Part shown: piece by piece, positions 27,728-36,269 of the stretch
Layout: every line of letters starts with the position of its first letter
How positions within the stretch are numbered: the first letter of the stretch is position 1
DNA from: Postechiella marina
GTDB taxonomy: Bacteria > Bacteroidota > Bacteroidia > Flavobacteriales > Flavobacteriaceae
DNA: 64,000 bases
Direction of reading: 5' to 3'
Assembly (NCBI RefSeq): GCF_039538365.1
Contig: NZ_BAABCA010000006.1
Coordinates: forward strand, 124,001-188,000
Notes under the pieces: generated by a model
Told to the model about the DNA's origin: nothing
Seen by the model: only the letters and a program-made list of their open reading frames with translations
Database searches by the model: none
Translations under genes and position numbers: made by a program

Positions 27728-29419
27728 ATGTTTATGTTATTAATCAAAAAAATTAAGGTACTATGCACCTTAGCAATTCTTGTTTCTGTTTCGTCTTGTA
27801 AAAATAAAGTGGCGAATGCTCAAGAAAAAAAACAACCCAATATTATATACATCATGTCTGATGACCATACCACCCAAGGTTTTGGAATTTATGGTAGCAG
27901 GCTAGCAAGCTTAAACCCTACGCCAACGTTAGACAAACTAGCTAACGAAGGTGTAATTTTTGACAACTGTTTTGTACACAATGCGATTTGTACGCCTAGT
28001 AGAGCTGCTATTATTAGCGGACAACAGTCTCAAACCAATGGCGTTTTAGATTTAGAAGGACATTTAGCTCCAGAAAAACACCACTTGCCAATAGAAATGA
28101 AAACACTTGGTTACCAAACTGCTTTGGTTGGTAAATGGCACTTACACCACGAGCCTGAGCATTTTGACTTTTACCAAGTTTTACCTGGACAAGGTAAATA
28201 CTTTAACCCAACTTTTAGAGTTAGAGGCGATAAACCTTGGCCTAATAATACTGTAAAAACAGAAGGTCACTCGTCTGACAATATTATGGACATTACCTTA
28301 AATTGGTTAAAAACTAAAAGAGACCCTAACAAACCTTTCTTTTTAATGCACCACTTTAAAGCGCCGCATGATGACTTTGAAAATGCACCACGTTACGATA
28401 GCTATTTAGAAGATACTTTTATACCTGAACCAGAGAGTTTATATGACAACAAAAACAACGGATCTATTGCTACTAGAGGCGCTAACGACTCGTTAACAAG
28501 AATTATTGGTTCTTCTGTTTCGCACAGAAACTTAATTAGAAACCAGGCGAATAACCTATATATGGACAGTACGGTTTATAAAAATTACAGAAACCAAAAA
28601 GATATTAAGCCTAGCGAAATGGTTAAATGGACACACGATGCTGAGGAAGACAAACATACTAGCCAAGTGTATCAAGAATACTTAAAGCGTTATTTACGTT
28701 GTGTTAAGGGTGTTGATGATAATGTAAAACGTTTAATTGATTATTTAAAAGCTGAAAACTTATTAGAAAACACAATAATTGTTTACACGGGCGATCAAGG
28801 TTTTATGCTAGGTGAACACGATTATATTGATAAGCGTTGGATGTACGAGGAGTCTTTACGCATGCCATTTTTTGTGCGTTATCCAGAAGGTTTAAAATCT
28901 GGAATTAGAACTGAAGCTATTATTAATAATACCGATTTTGCACCTACTATGATTGAACTTGCTGGTGGAAAAACACCTGACTATATGCAAGGAAAAAGTT
29001 TTAAAACCATTTTAGAAACAGGTAAAGAACCTGAAGATTGGCAAAAAGCAACATACTACCGTTATTGGATGCATATGGCACACAGACACCAAAACCCAGC
29101 ACATTTTGGAATAAGAACTAAAGACCATAAACTTATATTCTTTTACGGGAAGTATTATGTTGATACGACTAATCCTGATGCAGAATGGAATAAGAAAAGT
29201 TGGGGTAACGATTTTACAAACGATACACCTGTGGCTTGGGAGTTTTACGACTTAAAGAAAGATCCTAAAGAAATGAACAACTCTTATAATAATCCCGAAT
29301 ACAAGGAAATTATTGCAGACATGAAAACGCAATTAATTAAAATGAGAGAAGATTTAAATGAAACTGATGCTAATTACCCACACATTCAAAAGGTAATTGA
29401 CGCGCACTGGAATGATTAA
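27728..29419 (+). CDS. S1-family sulfatase, Cys-type, lipoprotein
   Basis: The 563 residues start with a lipoprotein signal (ILVSVSSC). Metal-binding residues lie in YIMSDDHTTQGFG. The formylglycine site is C88 in CTPSRAAIISGQ. GKWHLHHEPEHFDFY and YTGDQGFMLGEHDYIDKRW are further S1 features, and the latter is typical of sulfatases that act at chain ends of algal glycans. It stands alone between two terminators, but follows the cytochrome cassette in the same direction. Sulfate removal probably precedes hydrolysis of the glycan feeding the sugar pathway at 29.6-40.8 kb. Confidence 0.93.
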   Translation: MFMLLIKKIKVLCTLAILVSVSSCKNKVANAQEKKQPNIIYIMSDDHTTQGFGIYGSRLASLNPTPTLDKLANEGVIFDNCFVHNAICTPSRAAIISGQQSQTNGVLDLEGHLAPEKHHLPIEMKTLGYQTALVGKWHLHHEPEHFDFYQVLPGQGKYFNPTFRVRGDKPWPNNTVKTEGHSSDNIMDITLNWLKTKRDPNKPFFLMHHFKAPHDDFENAPRYDSYLEDTFIPEPESLYDNKNNGSIATRGANDSLTRIIGSSVSHRNLIRNQANNLYMDSTVYKNYRNQKDIKPSEMVKWTHDAEEDKHTSQVYQEYLKRYLRCVKGVDDNVKRLIDYLKAENLLENTIIVYTGDQGFMLGEHDYIDKRWMYEESLRMPFFVRYPEGLKSGIRTEAIINNTDFAPTMIELAGGKTPDYMQGKSFKTILETGKEPEDWQKATYYRYWMHMAHRHQNPAHFGIRTKDHKLIFFYGKYYVDTTNPDAEWNKKSWGNDFTNDTPVAWEFYDLKKDPKEMNNSYNNPEYKEIIADMKTQLIKMREDLNETDANYPHIQKVIDAHWND

Positions 29420-29450
29420 ACAACATATTATTTAGTTATTTTTTTCTACT

Positions 29451-29486
29451 AAAAAAAGCCTCTTAAACTAGTTTAAGAGGCTTTTT
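29451..29486. terminator. Rho-independent terminator after the sulfatase
   Basis: A perfect stem AAGCCTCTTAAAC / GTTTAAGAGGCTT flanked by A- and T-runs lies between the sulfatase and the convergent GH28 gene and can work in both directions. Confidence 0.93.
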
Positions 29487-29624
29487 AAATTTTATAGTTT
29501 AAAAGAATAGCATGCGAAAATATTTTAACCCATTTCCAGTAATTTCGATAGGGTCTATTTGGTAAATCAAGTAAATAACCTTGCTTTTAAACAACTTCTT
29601 TTGATGTATAATAAACCAGCATTT

Positions 29625-30998
29625 TTATAGTTTAAATTCTTTATTGTTAATGGTAATATTGCTCACTTTGTAGTTTTTAACCTGAGATAAAACCACAGCT
29701 TCGCGCTTATCGTTAGTAACCGTTTTTATGGTAATATTCTCTAGGTTTAAACCGTCTATATGACGTGCAAAAACTCCTGAGGCTGGTAATGTACCCACTT
29801 TACTAAACTCTGGCCACCAACCTCCTAAGGTTTCTAAAGTATATTCTTTAACTTCTTTTTTAGCATCTTCTTTTGTACCGCCTCCAGAAACAATAAACTG
29901 AACTTCTTTTATAGACACGTCTTCAATATTATGATTAGGAAATCCTGTGATAAAGAATGCTGAGTTTTTATCGCCTTTAGTGTTATCTACAACAATATTG
30001 CTAAACATAAAATTATGCATCCTGCTTAATGGCTCGTATTCGCCTTCTGGCGTATCTACAGAGGCTCGTTGTTGGCAAAAGGTCATAAATATAGGTCTTG
30101 GTACGTTTTCCATTACCAAATTAGAAAACACCATATTCTTCATTTCTCCGCCTTCATTTTGCTGAATTTTAAGTCCAGAATCTTGAATATCTTTAAACGT
30201 ACAGTTAGTTACAGTAACAGACTCTATATTACCTCTAGACAATAAACCTATACGCATACCACCCCATTTTGTGCTAAAATGACAATTGCTTACTCTTACG
30301 TTTCTACAAGGTTTATCTGGACGAGACGCTTGCAAACAAATACTATCGTCACTATTATCAAAATTACTATTTGTAACGCTTACATTGGTACAACCATCAA
30401 AATCTAAACCATCGCCATTATTGTTTACTCGACTAAGAATTTTTATTCCGCTTACACTTATATTGTTACAATATAGCCAAGCCGATGTCCATGCTGCAGG
30501 ATTAATTAGTGAAATATCGTTTAAATGTATATCGTTACAATTTATAAAACGTATTAGCATTGGGCGTCCTTTCTTAAAGTATTTTCTATGGCCATTACCA
30601 TCAATAGTTCCGTAACCTTCAATAGCAACAGATTTAGCATCTTTTGCGAAGATGAAACAACGATTCATATGTGGTTCGTTCTTATACATGTTTTTATGCG
30701 TATCGGTTGCATAATCATCGTAATTAGGACTTCCTAGCAATACAGTTCCATTACCTACATGAAGCGTGACATTGCTTTTAAGGTAAATAGTACCAGACAT
30801 ATATTTTCCTCCACCAGTTAGCAGTACTTTACCGCCTCCATTTGCTGTACAATCGTCTATTGCTTTTTGAATGGCTTTGGTGTTTAATGTAATCCCATCG
30901 TTTACTGCGCCATAATCTTTTACGTTATAATTTTGAGCTATTCCCATTAACGAGAGAGTAAAAACCAATAATGCTAATTGTATTTTTTTTGAATTCAT
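29625..30998 (-). CDS. GH28-family glycoside hydrolase (polygalacturonase-like fold)
   Basis: The 457 residues have a signal peptide (LALLVFTLSLMGIAQ). A right-handed beta-helix is evident: YGAVNDGITLNTKAIQKAIDDC at the start and repeating VSNCHF / VTNCTF turns. The GH28 active-site Asp residues are seen in NNGDGLDFDGC and NSDDSICLQ. The canonical polygalacturonase HG and RIK motifs are altered (WGGMRIG, SGLKIQ), so this is not a plain pectinase. It shares an operon with a RhaM-like mutarotase and FucP, which suggests that it frees an L-hexose or deoxyhexose taken up by FucP. No uronate isomerase is nearby, which argues against galacturonate as product. Confidence 0.88.
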   Translation of the reverse strand: MNSKKIQLALLVFTLSLMGIAQNYNVKDYGAVNDGITLNTKAIQKAIDDCTANGGGKVLLTGGGKYMSGTIYLKSNVTLHVGNGTVLLGSPNYDDYATDTHKNMYKNEPHMNRCFIFAKDAKSVAIEGYGTIDGNGHRKYFKKGRPMLIRFINCNDIHLNDISLINPAAWTSAWLYCNNISVSGIKILSRVNNNGDGLDFDGCTNVSVTNSNFDNSDDSICLQASRPDKPCRNVRVSNCHFSTKWGGMRIGLLSRGNIESVTVTNCTFKDIQDSGLKIQQNEGGEMKNMVFSNLVMENVPRPIFMTFCQQRASVDTPEGEYEPLSRMHNFMFSNIVVDNTKGDKNSAFFITGFPNHNIEDVSIKEVQFIVSGGGTKEDAKKEVKEYTLETLGGWWPEFSKVGTLPASGVFARHIDGLNLENITIKTVTNDKREAVVLSQVKNYKVSNITINNKEFKL

Positions 30999-31086
30999 AT
31001 TAAATATAAATTTTGATTAAAATAAAACATCCGTGTAGAATCTATTATCATACACGGACGCCATATTATTTAAAATTATGTTTTTA

Positions 31087-31428
31087 TTAAAGTTGAAAAA
31101 CCTGCTCTAAAGCAATCCATTTTTCACCATCTTTAGCCCAAGGTAGTTCTTGTTGGTAATTCCACATTAGGTTTTCCCATTCTTGTACTTTGGGATTATT
31201 AGCATCCATCTCGGCTTTCTTTGCAGGATCGAAAGTGTCATCAACTTCCATAATCATAAACATACGATTGCCTGTTAAGTAAATTTGCATATCTGTTATT
31301 CCGGCATCTTTTATGCTTTTTGTTATTTCTGGCCATGCATTTCCTGCAGCATGGTATTCTTTATATTCTGCGATTAATTTAGAATCGTCTTTTAAATCGC
31401 AAGAATAGCAAAATCTTTTTGTACTCAT
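31087..31428 (-). CDS. L-rhamnose/L-fucose mutarotase family (RhaM-like)
   Basis: The 113 residues match the size of RhaM-type mutarotases. Features are RFCYSCDLKDDSKLIAEYKEYH with the conserved His, an internal DMQIYLTGNRMFMIMEVDD and VQEWENLMWNYQQELPWAK. These enzymes interconvert sugar anomers. Placed 5 bp after fucP and upstream of GH28, it would deliver the right anomer of the imported L-sugar to the SDR dehydrogenase. No signal peptide is present, so it is cytoplasmic. Specificity between L-fucose, L-rhamnose and L-galactose cannot be read off. Confidence 0.88.
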   Translation of the reverse strand: MSTKRFCYSCDLKDDSKLIAEYKEYHAAGNAWPEITKSIKDAGITDMQIYLTGNRMFMIMEVDDTFDPAKKAEMDANNPKVQEWENLMWNYQQELPWAKDGEKWIALEQVFQL

Positions 31429-31433
31429 TTTTT

Positions 31434-32756
31434 CTAGTTTGTTTGTTTTTTGTATGTGCTGTATCCATAAAAGGCAACAACTGCTAAACAGATTAAAGGT
31501 AATATAAATGAAAAATTAACTTCTGGAATAAATCCTAAAACTTTTACATCAGAAAAACCAGGTCCTCCCCAATCCAAAATTCCACCTTGTAAAACAGGCA
31601 TTAAAGCTCCCCCTACAATGGCCATAACTAAACCAGCAGAACCAATTTTAGCCTCATCGCCCATACCTTTTAATGCTATTCCGTAAATGGTAGGAAACAT
31701 AATAGACATAAAAACAGAAACAGCTACTAAAGAAATTAATCCAGGCATACCCGATAACAATACAGCTCCTGCACAACAAACAACACCACCAATTCCAAAT
31801 AGCATTAACATTTTTGATGGGTTAATTGTACGCATTAAAGCGGTACCAATCCATCGTCCAACAAGGAAAGAAATCATTGCAGCTACATTAAAATAGGTTG
31901 CTGTAAGTTCCATTCCTAAAGTTTCATTAATATTATCTACATATTGAAAAATATAGGTCCAACACATAATTTGTGCACCTACATAGAATGCTTGTGCTAC
32001 AACTCCAAATTTGTAGTTACTATTTGCAAAAAGTCTTTTAAAAGATTCTGAAAGCGACATTTTATCTTCCTCGGCTGTTTTAGGCATTTTTGTAAAAATG
32101 ATAATAGCCATTATTATCAAAACCAAAATTCCTAAACCAATATAAGGCACACTAATAATACCTAAGTCATTTTCTCTTACAGCTGCTAATTCTTCGGATG
32201 TTAAAGCTTTGTATGCTTCTTCTGTGTAATCATCAGAACGAAGTGCGCTAATAACAAATACTTGAGCAATAATCATTCCTGTTAAAGAACCTATTGGATT
32301 AAATGCTTGCGCTAAATTTAAACGCTGTGTAGAAGTTGCCGGATCTCCTAATGCTAAAATTAAAGGATTAGAAGTTGTTTCTAAAAACGCCAAACCACAT
32401 GTAATAACCCATAAAGAGATTAAGAAAAACGTAAATGTTTCGTTTGCAGCAGCTGGGTAAAATAAAAATGCTCCAAGCGCGTACAAACAAAGACCTAAAA
32501 TAATTCCTGACTTGTAACTGTACTTTCTTATAAATAATGCTGCAGGTAAAGCCATAAAGAAATACCCAAAATAGAAAGCAAACTGCACTAAAGATGCTTG
32601 CATATTTGATAGTTCTGGCATTACTTTTTTAAATGCCGATACCATAGGATTTGTTAAATCGTTGGCAATTCCCCAAAGTGCAAATAAAGATGTTATTATT
32701 ATAAATGGAAATAATAATTCTTTACTTACAACAGGTATTTTTTTTAATTTATTCAT
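31434..32756 (-). CDS. fucP: L-fucose:H+ symporter family permease (FucP-like, MFS)
   Basis: The 440 residues contain about twelve membrane segments. The start has the FucP-type FALWGIANDLTNPMVSAFKKV, and the sequence TSNPLILALGDPATSTQRLNLAQAFNPIGSL is a signature of the FucP/GluP branch of MFS. E. coli FucP is known to take up L-fucose, L-galactose and D-arabinose. This is the first gene of a three-gene unit (fucP, mutarotase, GH28) behind a terminator, with TAACATATG-type motifs upstream. In this context, L-galactose is the most economical substrate, because the following enzymes form an L-galactose route. Confidence 0.92.
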   Translation of the reverse strand: MNKLKKIPVVSKELLFPFIIITSLFALWGIANDLTNPMVSAFKKVMPELSNMQASLVQFAFYFGYFFMALPAALFIRKYSYKSGIILGLCLYALGAFLFYPAAANETFTFFLISLWVITCGLAFLETTSNPLILALGDPATSTQRLNLAQAFNPIGSLTGMIIAQVFVISALRSDDYTEEAYKALTSEELAAVRENDLGIISVPYIGLGILVLIIMAIIIFTKMPKTAEEDKMSLSESFKRLFANSNYKFGVVAQAFYVGAQIMCWTYIFQYVDNINETLGMELTATYFNVAAMISFLVGRWIGTALMRTINPSKMLMLFGIGGVVCCAGAVLLSGMPGLISLVAVSVFMSIMFPTIYGIALKGMGDEAKIGSAGLVMAIVGGALMPVLQGGILDWGGPGFSDVKVLGFIPEVNFSFILPLICLAVVAFYGYSTYKKQTN

Positions 32757-32833
32757 TTTATTAGTTTAGTTAGAATTTGATGCAAAATAAAAAAGACGCA
32801 TGCAATATGTTATACACTATGTCCATAATAGCA

Positions 32834-32847
32834 TAACATATGTTCCA
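32834..32847. promoter_or_regulatory. TAACATATG motif upstream of fucP, possible AraC-type site
   Basis: TAACATATGTTCCA contains the 10-bp palindrome AACATATGTT. Related half-sites TATGTT (32806) and TATGTCCA (32818) lie nearby, the last 21 bp from TATGTTCCA at 32839, a spacing used by AraC-type direct repeats. The same 14 bases occur again at 47992, upstream of a sulfatase. Confidence 0.45.
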
Positions 32848-32918
32848 TTTTTAGGTAAAAGTCTTTAAAATATTAATAATTGTATGCGTTTGAATATTTA
32901 GCTTTAAAGTGTAAAACT

Positions 32919-32959
32919 AAAAAAGACAAAATAAACCCACTGGTTCATTTTGTCTTTTT
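32919..32959 (-). terminator. Terminator ending the lgoD-to-SDR operon
   Basis: AAAAAGACAAAATAAACC pairs with GGTTCATTTTGTCTTTTT (one mismatch) and lies just past the SDR stop codon at 32977 in the direction of transcription. It divides the seven-gene catabolic operon from fucP-mutarotase-GH28. Confidence 0.88.
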
Positions 32960-32976
32960 ATGTATTATATATTGTT

Positions 32977-33768
32977 CTATTCTGTCAATAAAGAGCGATC
33001 TAAATGTACATATCCACCATCAACTGTAATAAATTGTCCTGTGGTATGTGATGAACGTTCTGAAATAGCAAATAAGCATTGATCTGCTATTTCTTCTGGA
33101 GTTGTCATTCTATTTTCTAAAGGAATTTTCTTTACAATAGATTTAAGTTTTTCTTCACCATCTGCTAAAGTTTTAATCCAATTATCGTAAGCAGGTGTCC
33201 AGCTTTCTGCAATAACAATAGCGTTAGAACGAATACCATCCTTAATTAAATCTACAGCCCATTCTCTTGTTAACCCAAAAACACCACCTTTAGAGGCTGC
33301 GTAGCCAGATGTTCCTCCTTGACCAGTTAAAGCCACTTTAGATCCTATGTTTAATATATTTCCTTTAACCTTTTTTATCATTGGTAAACAAAACTTTGTC
33401 ATAGCAAAATAGCTTACCATATTTAGTTTTAGCGAATACATAAAATCATCAATTGAAGCATCTAAACCTGCACCATCATTTACACCTACATTGTTAATTA
33501 AAGCATCAACACGACCATATTTTTCTTCAATAACTTTAGCTGCAGCTTCTATTTGCTTAACATCTGATAAATCTGTTTTTACAAACTTAGCATCAATACC
33601 TTTATCTTGAAGCTCTTTTTCGTAACCAAAACCTCTATCGTTACGACATACAATTACTGGTATAGCACCTTCATTAGCTAAAGATTGCACAATGGTTTCT
33701 CCTATACTGCCTTTTAACCCTGCAGCTCCTGTTACTACTACTACTTTTCCTTTTAATCCTAAATCCAT
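32977..33768 (-). CDS. SDR dehydrogenase, L-fucose/L-galactose 1-dehydrogenase-like
   Basis: The 263 residues contain the NAD-binding motif TGAAGLKGSIG (a slightly altered TGxxxGxG), the NNVG motif, and the catalytic Ser, Tyr and Lys (NIGSKVAL, then SGYAASKGG). The segment ESWTPAYDNWI and the ending HTTGQFITVDGGYVHLDRSL resemble bacterial L-fucose dehydrogenases, which also accept L-galactose. The reaction gives the L-aldonolactone, which the lactonase encoded 12 bp upstream in the operon would open. It is the last gene before a terminator. Confidence 0.87.
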   Translation of the reverse strand: MDLGLKGKVVVVTGAAGLKGSIGETIVQSLANEGAIPVIVCRNDRGFGYEKELQDKGIDAKFVKTDLSDVKQIEAAAKVIEEKYGRVDALINNVGVNDGAGLDASIDDFMYSLKLNMVSYFAMTKFCLPMIKKVKGNILNIGSKVALTGQGGTSGYAASKGGVFGLTREWAVDLIKDGIRSNAIVIAESWTPAYDNWIKTLADGEEKLKSIVKKIPLENRMTTPEEIADQCLFAISERSSHTTGQFITVDGGYVHLDRSLLTE

Positions 33769-33780
33769 AGTTAGTTTGTT

Positions 33781-34608
33781 TTATAAATTATAAAATTTAA
33801 TAGCGTTTTCACCCATAATGGCCTTTTGCTCATCTGGCGATAATTGTGCTATAAAATTTGTTGTTAATTCTTTTACTTGTTTATAGTTTCCTGCAACCAA
33901 ACATACTGGCCAATCTGAACCATACATGACTTTTTCTGTGCCAAAAGCTTTCAAAACTAATTCCATATACGGGTGAATTTGTTTTGACGACCAGGTGTTA
34001 AAATCGGCTTCTGTTACCATACCAGACAGTTTACAATACACATTATCTAGTTTACCTATTTCTATCATTAAAATAGCCCAACCATCATAAAAACCATCTT
34101 TTATATAGGGTTTTGCTATATGATCTATAACAAACTTTTGGTTAGGAAATTTTCTTGCAAATTCTAAAACAGCTCCTAGTTGATGAGGAAACACTAAAAT
34201 ATCATAAGTAAAATTATACTGCTTTAATTTATATATGCCATTTAAAAAATTAGGTCGCAATAAAAAATTATGATCAGGTTCTCCTTGGACAACATGACGA
34301 AAGCCTTTTAATTTATCGAATTGACTATATTTTTGCAAGACAGCATCAATATCGTTTCCTCTTAAATCAACCCAACCAACAACACCTTTTATAAAATCGT
34401 TTTTTGATGCTAAATCTATTAAAAAATCGGTTTCAACTAAGGTTTGATCTGCTTGCACAGCAACACATCCATCAATATTATTTTCGCTATAAACGCCCTC
34501 TAAATTTTCTGGTAAAAAATCTTTACGAATAACCGACATGCTATCGTCTATCCAATCATGCTTTACAGGTTCGTAATTCCAAAAATGCTGATGCGAATCT
34601 ATGGTCAT
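33781..34608 (-). CDS. Amidohydrolase-family L-aldonolactonase (fuconolactonase-like)
   Basis: The start chosen is the ATG at 34608, giving MTIDSHQHFWNYEP; an upstream TTG at 34617 is possible. The protein (275 residues) has the metal site DSHQHFW, a DHIAKP motif and YGSDWPV near the end, all typical of the COG3618 amidohydrolases that include L-fucono- and L-rhamnono-lactonases. It is not a uronate isomerase, which is much longer. It would hydrolyse L-galactono-lactone to L-galactonate. The stop of uxaB lies 12 bp before the start. Confidence 0.85.
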   Translation of the reverse strand: MTIDSHQHFWNYEPVKHDWIDDSMSVIRKDFLPENLEGVYSENNIDGCVAVQADQTLVETDFLIDLASKNDFIKGVVGWVDLRGNDIDAVLQKYSQFDKLKGFRHVVQGEPDHNFLLRPNFLNGIYKLKQYNFTYDILVFPHQLGAVLEFARKFPNQKFVIDHIAKPYIKDGFYDGWAILMIEIGKLDNVYCKLSGMVTEADFNTWSSKQIHPYMELVLKAFGTEKVMYGSDWPVCLVAGNYKQVKELTTNFIAQLSPDEQKAIMGENAIKFYNL

Positions 34609-34620
34609 TGTCAACAAAAA

Positions 34621-36057
34621 CTATTTTACGAAAGCTTGTAAAGCAGCTTTCATTCCGTTATTAATAATGTTCTCTAGGTTTTCTGTTACTGTAGCCTCTA
34701 AACCTTCAAACTGTGTTAAATCTACACCCCAAAAATCTGTATTAGCTAAAGTTGCTTTTGCTACTCCAGAAATATCTCCAGTAGCCCATTGCGCAGCAAA
34801 GAAATCTAAAGCAGATTGATCGTCTTTTATAGCTATGGCCTCACCATTTCTATCGCCTTTATAAAACGCTATAAGTGCTGCCAAAGAGAATAATAAATGT
34901 TGAGGTAAAGCACCTTTTCTTTTAATATATTCTAAAACAGATGGTAATACACGTGTTTTAAATTTCGATGTAGAATTTAAAGAAATACTAATTAAAGCAT
35001 GCTCTAAATATGGGTTTCTAAAACGATCTAGAACATCGTTAGAGAATTGCTCTAATTCTTCTTTAGACAAATCTAAAGTTGGGCAAATCTCGTTAAAAAT
35101 GGCATCTTTAAGAAAACCACCAACAACCTCATCTTCTAAAGACTCACGAACTTTATCTATGCCGTATAAATATCCAACTGGCACTAAACTTGTGTGCGCT
35201 CCATTTAATATTCTTACTTTACGTGTTCTGTATGGCTCTTGGTTATCTGTAAATACAATGTTTAATCCGCATGCTTCAGCAGGAATTTCTTCTTTTACAG
35301 ATTCTGGTCCTTCAATTACCCATAAATGGAATTGCTCGCCTTCTACCACTAAGTTATCTTTATAACCTAATTCTGCAGTAATAGCATCCATTTTATCTCT
35401 TGGATACCCTGGTACTATTCTATCTACAAGTGTATTACAGAAAATATTATCTTCATTAATCCACTCTACAAACTCAGCACCTAAATTCCAATCGTCTGCA
35501 TATTGTAAAATGATTTTCTTTAAATTTGCTCCGTTATTATCTATTAATTCACAAGGAATTATAATCATTCCTTTATCTGAAGCACCACCAAAAACTTGGA
35601 ATCTCTTATACAATAAAGCTGTTAATTTACCTGGAAAACTTGATTGTGGTGCATCATCTAATTTATCATCTGCATTGTAAGCAATACCAGCTTCGGTAGT
35701 ATTAGAAATTACAAAACGTAAGTCTGGATTTTCAGCATTAGCTAAATAATCAGCATAGTTTTCATAAGGGTTAATCCCTCTTTGAATACAGTCGATAATT
35801 TCATGCTCACTTATCGCTTTCCCATTTTTTATTCCGTTAAGGTATAATGTATATAAACCATCTTGATCGTTTAACATTTTTATTAAACCTTGATTAATTG
35901 GTTGAACAGCAACTACTCCTGCATCGAAGTTAGCTTTTTTGTTCATTTCATGAATCATCCAATTGGCAAAGGCTCTTAAAAAGTTACCTTCTCCAAATTG
36001 AATAATACGCTCTGTATATGTTTTTACGTTTGCTGTACTTCTATTTAATTCTTGCAT
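34621..36057 (-). CDS. uxaB: Tagaturonate reductase (altronate oxidoreductase)
   Basis: The 478 residues begin with the family signature ERIIQFGEGNFLRAFANWMIHEMN, similar to E. coli UxaB. FVISNTTEAGIAYN and a conserved catalytic Lys region (VRILNGAHTSLVPVGYLYG) follow. The enzyme reduces D-tagaturonate to D-altronate with NADH and belongs to the polyol-specific long-chain dehydrogenases. In classical galacturonate use the tagaturonate comes from UxaC. Here no uxaC is present, and LgoD is the likely source. A 212-bp gap separates it from uxaA. Confidence 0.94.
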   Translation of the reverse strand: MQELNRSTANVKTYTERIIQFGEGNFLRAFANWMIHEMNKKANFDAGVVAVQPINQGLIKMLNDQDGLYTLYLNGIKNGKAISEHEIIDCIQRGINPYENYADYLANAENPDLRFVISNTTEAGIAYNADDKLDDAPQSSFPGKLTALLYKRFQVFGGASDKGMIIIPCELIDNNGANLKKIILQYADDWNLGAEFVEWINEDNIFCNTLVDRIVPGYPRDKMDAITAELGYKDNLVVEGEQFHLWVIEGPESVKEEIPAEACGLNIVFTDNQEPYRTRKVRILNGAHTSLVPVGYLYGIDKVRESLEDEVVGGFLKDAIFNEICPTLDLSKEELEQFSNDVLDRFRNPYLEHALISISLNSTSKFKTRVLPSVLEYIKRKGALPQHLLFSLAALIAFYKGDRNGEAIAIKDDQSALDFFAAQWATGDISGVAKATLANTDFWGVDLTQFEGLEATVTENLENIINNGMKAALQAFVK

Positions 36058-36269
36058 TGACTTAGTTCTTTTTCTTAAATCTATCTGGTTTAAAAAACTG
36101 ATAGACCTTTTTGTTTAGTTATTATTTTAAAACCTTGCAGGCTTTATATTAAATATATTTTATAGAGAAACTCCTCTTTTAAGTTTTTTTCTAGATGCAT
36201 AAAAGCAAGCCCTATTTTAACTAGTGCTACCAGAAAATACACAGCTTAAAACACTGTTTTTACAGTCTT

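Noticed and set aside
33781..34617. Amidohydrolase as uronate isomerase (UxaC)
   Set aside because: It has only about 275 residues and the COG3618 motifs DSHQHFW and SDWPV; UxaC is much longer and differs.
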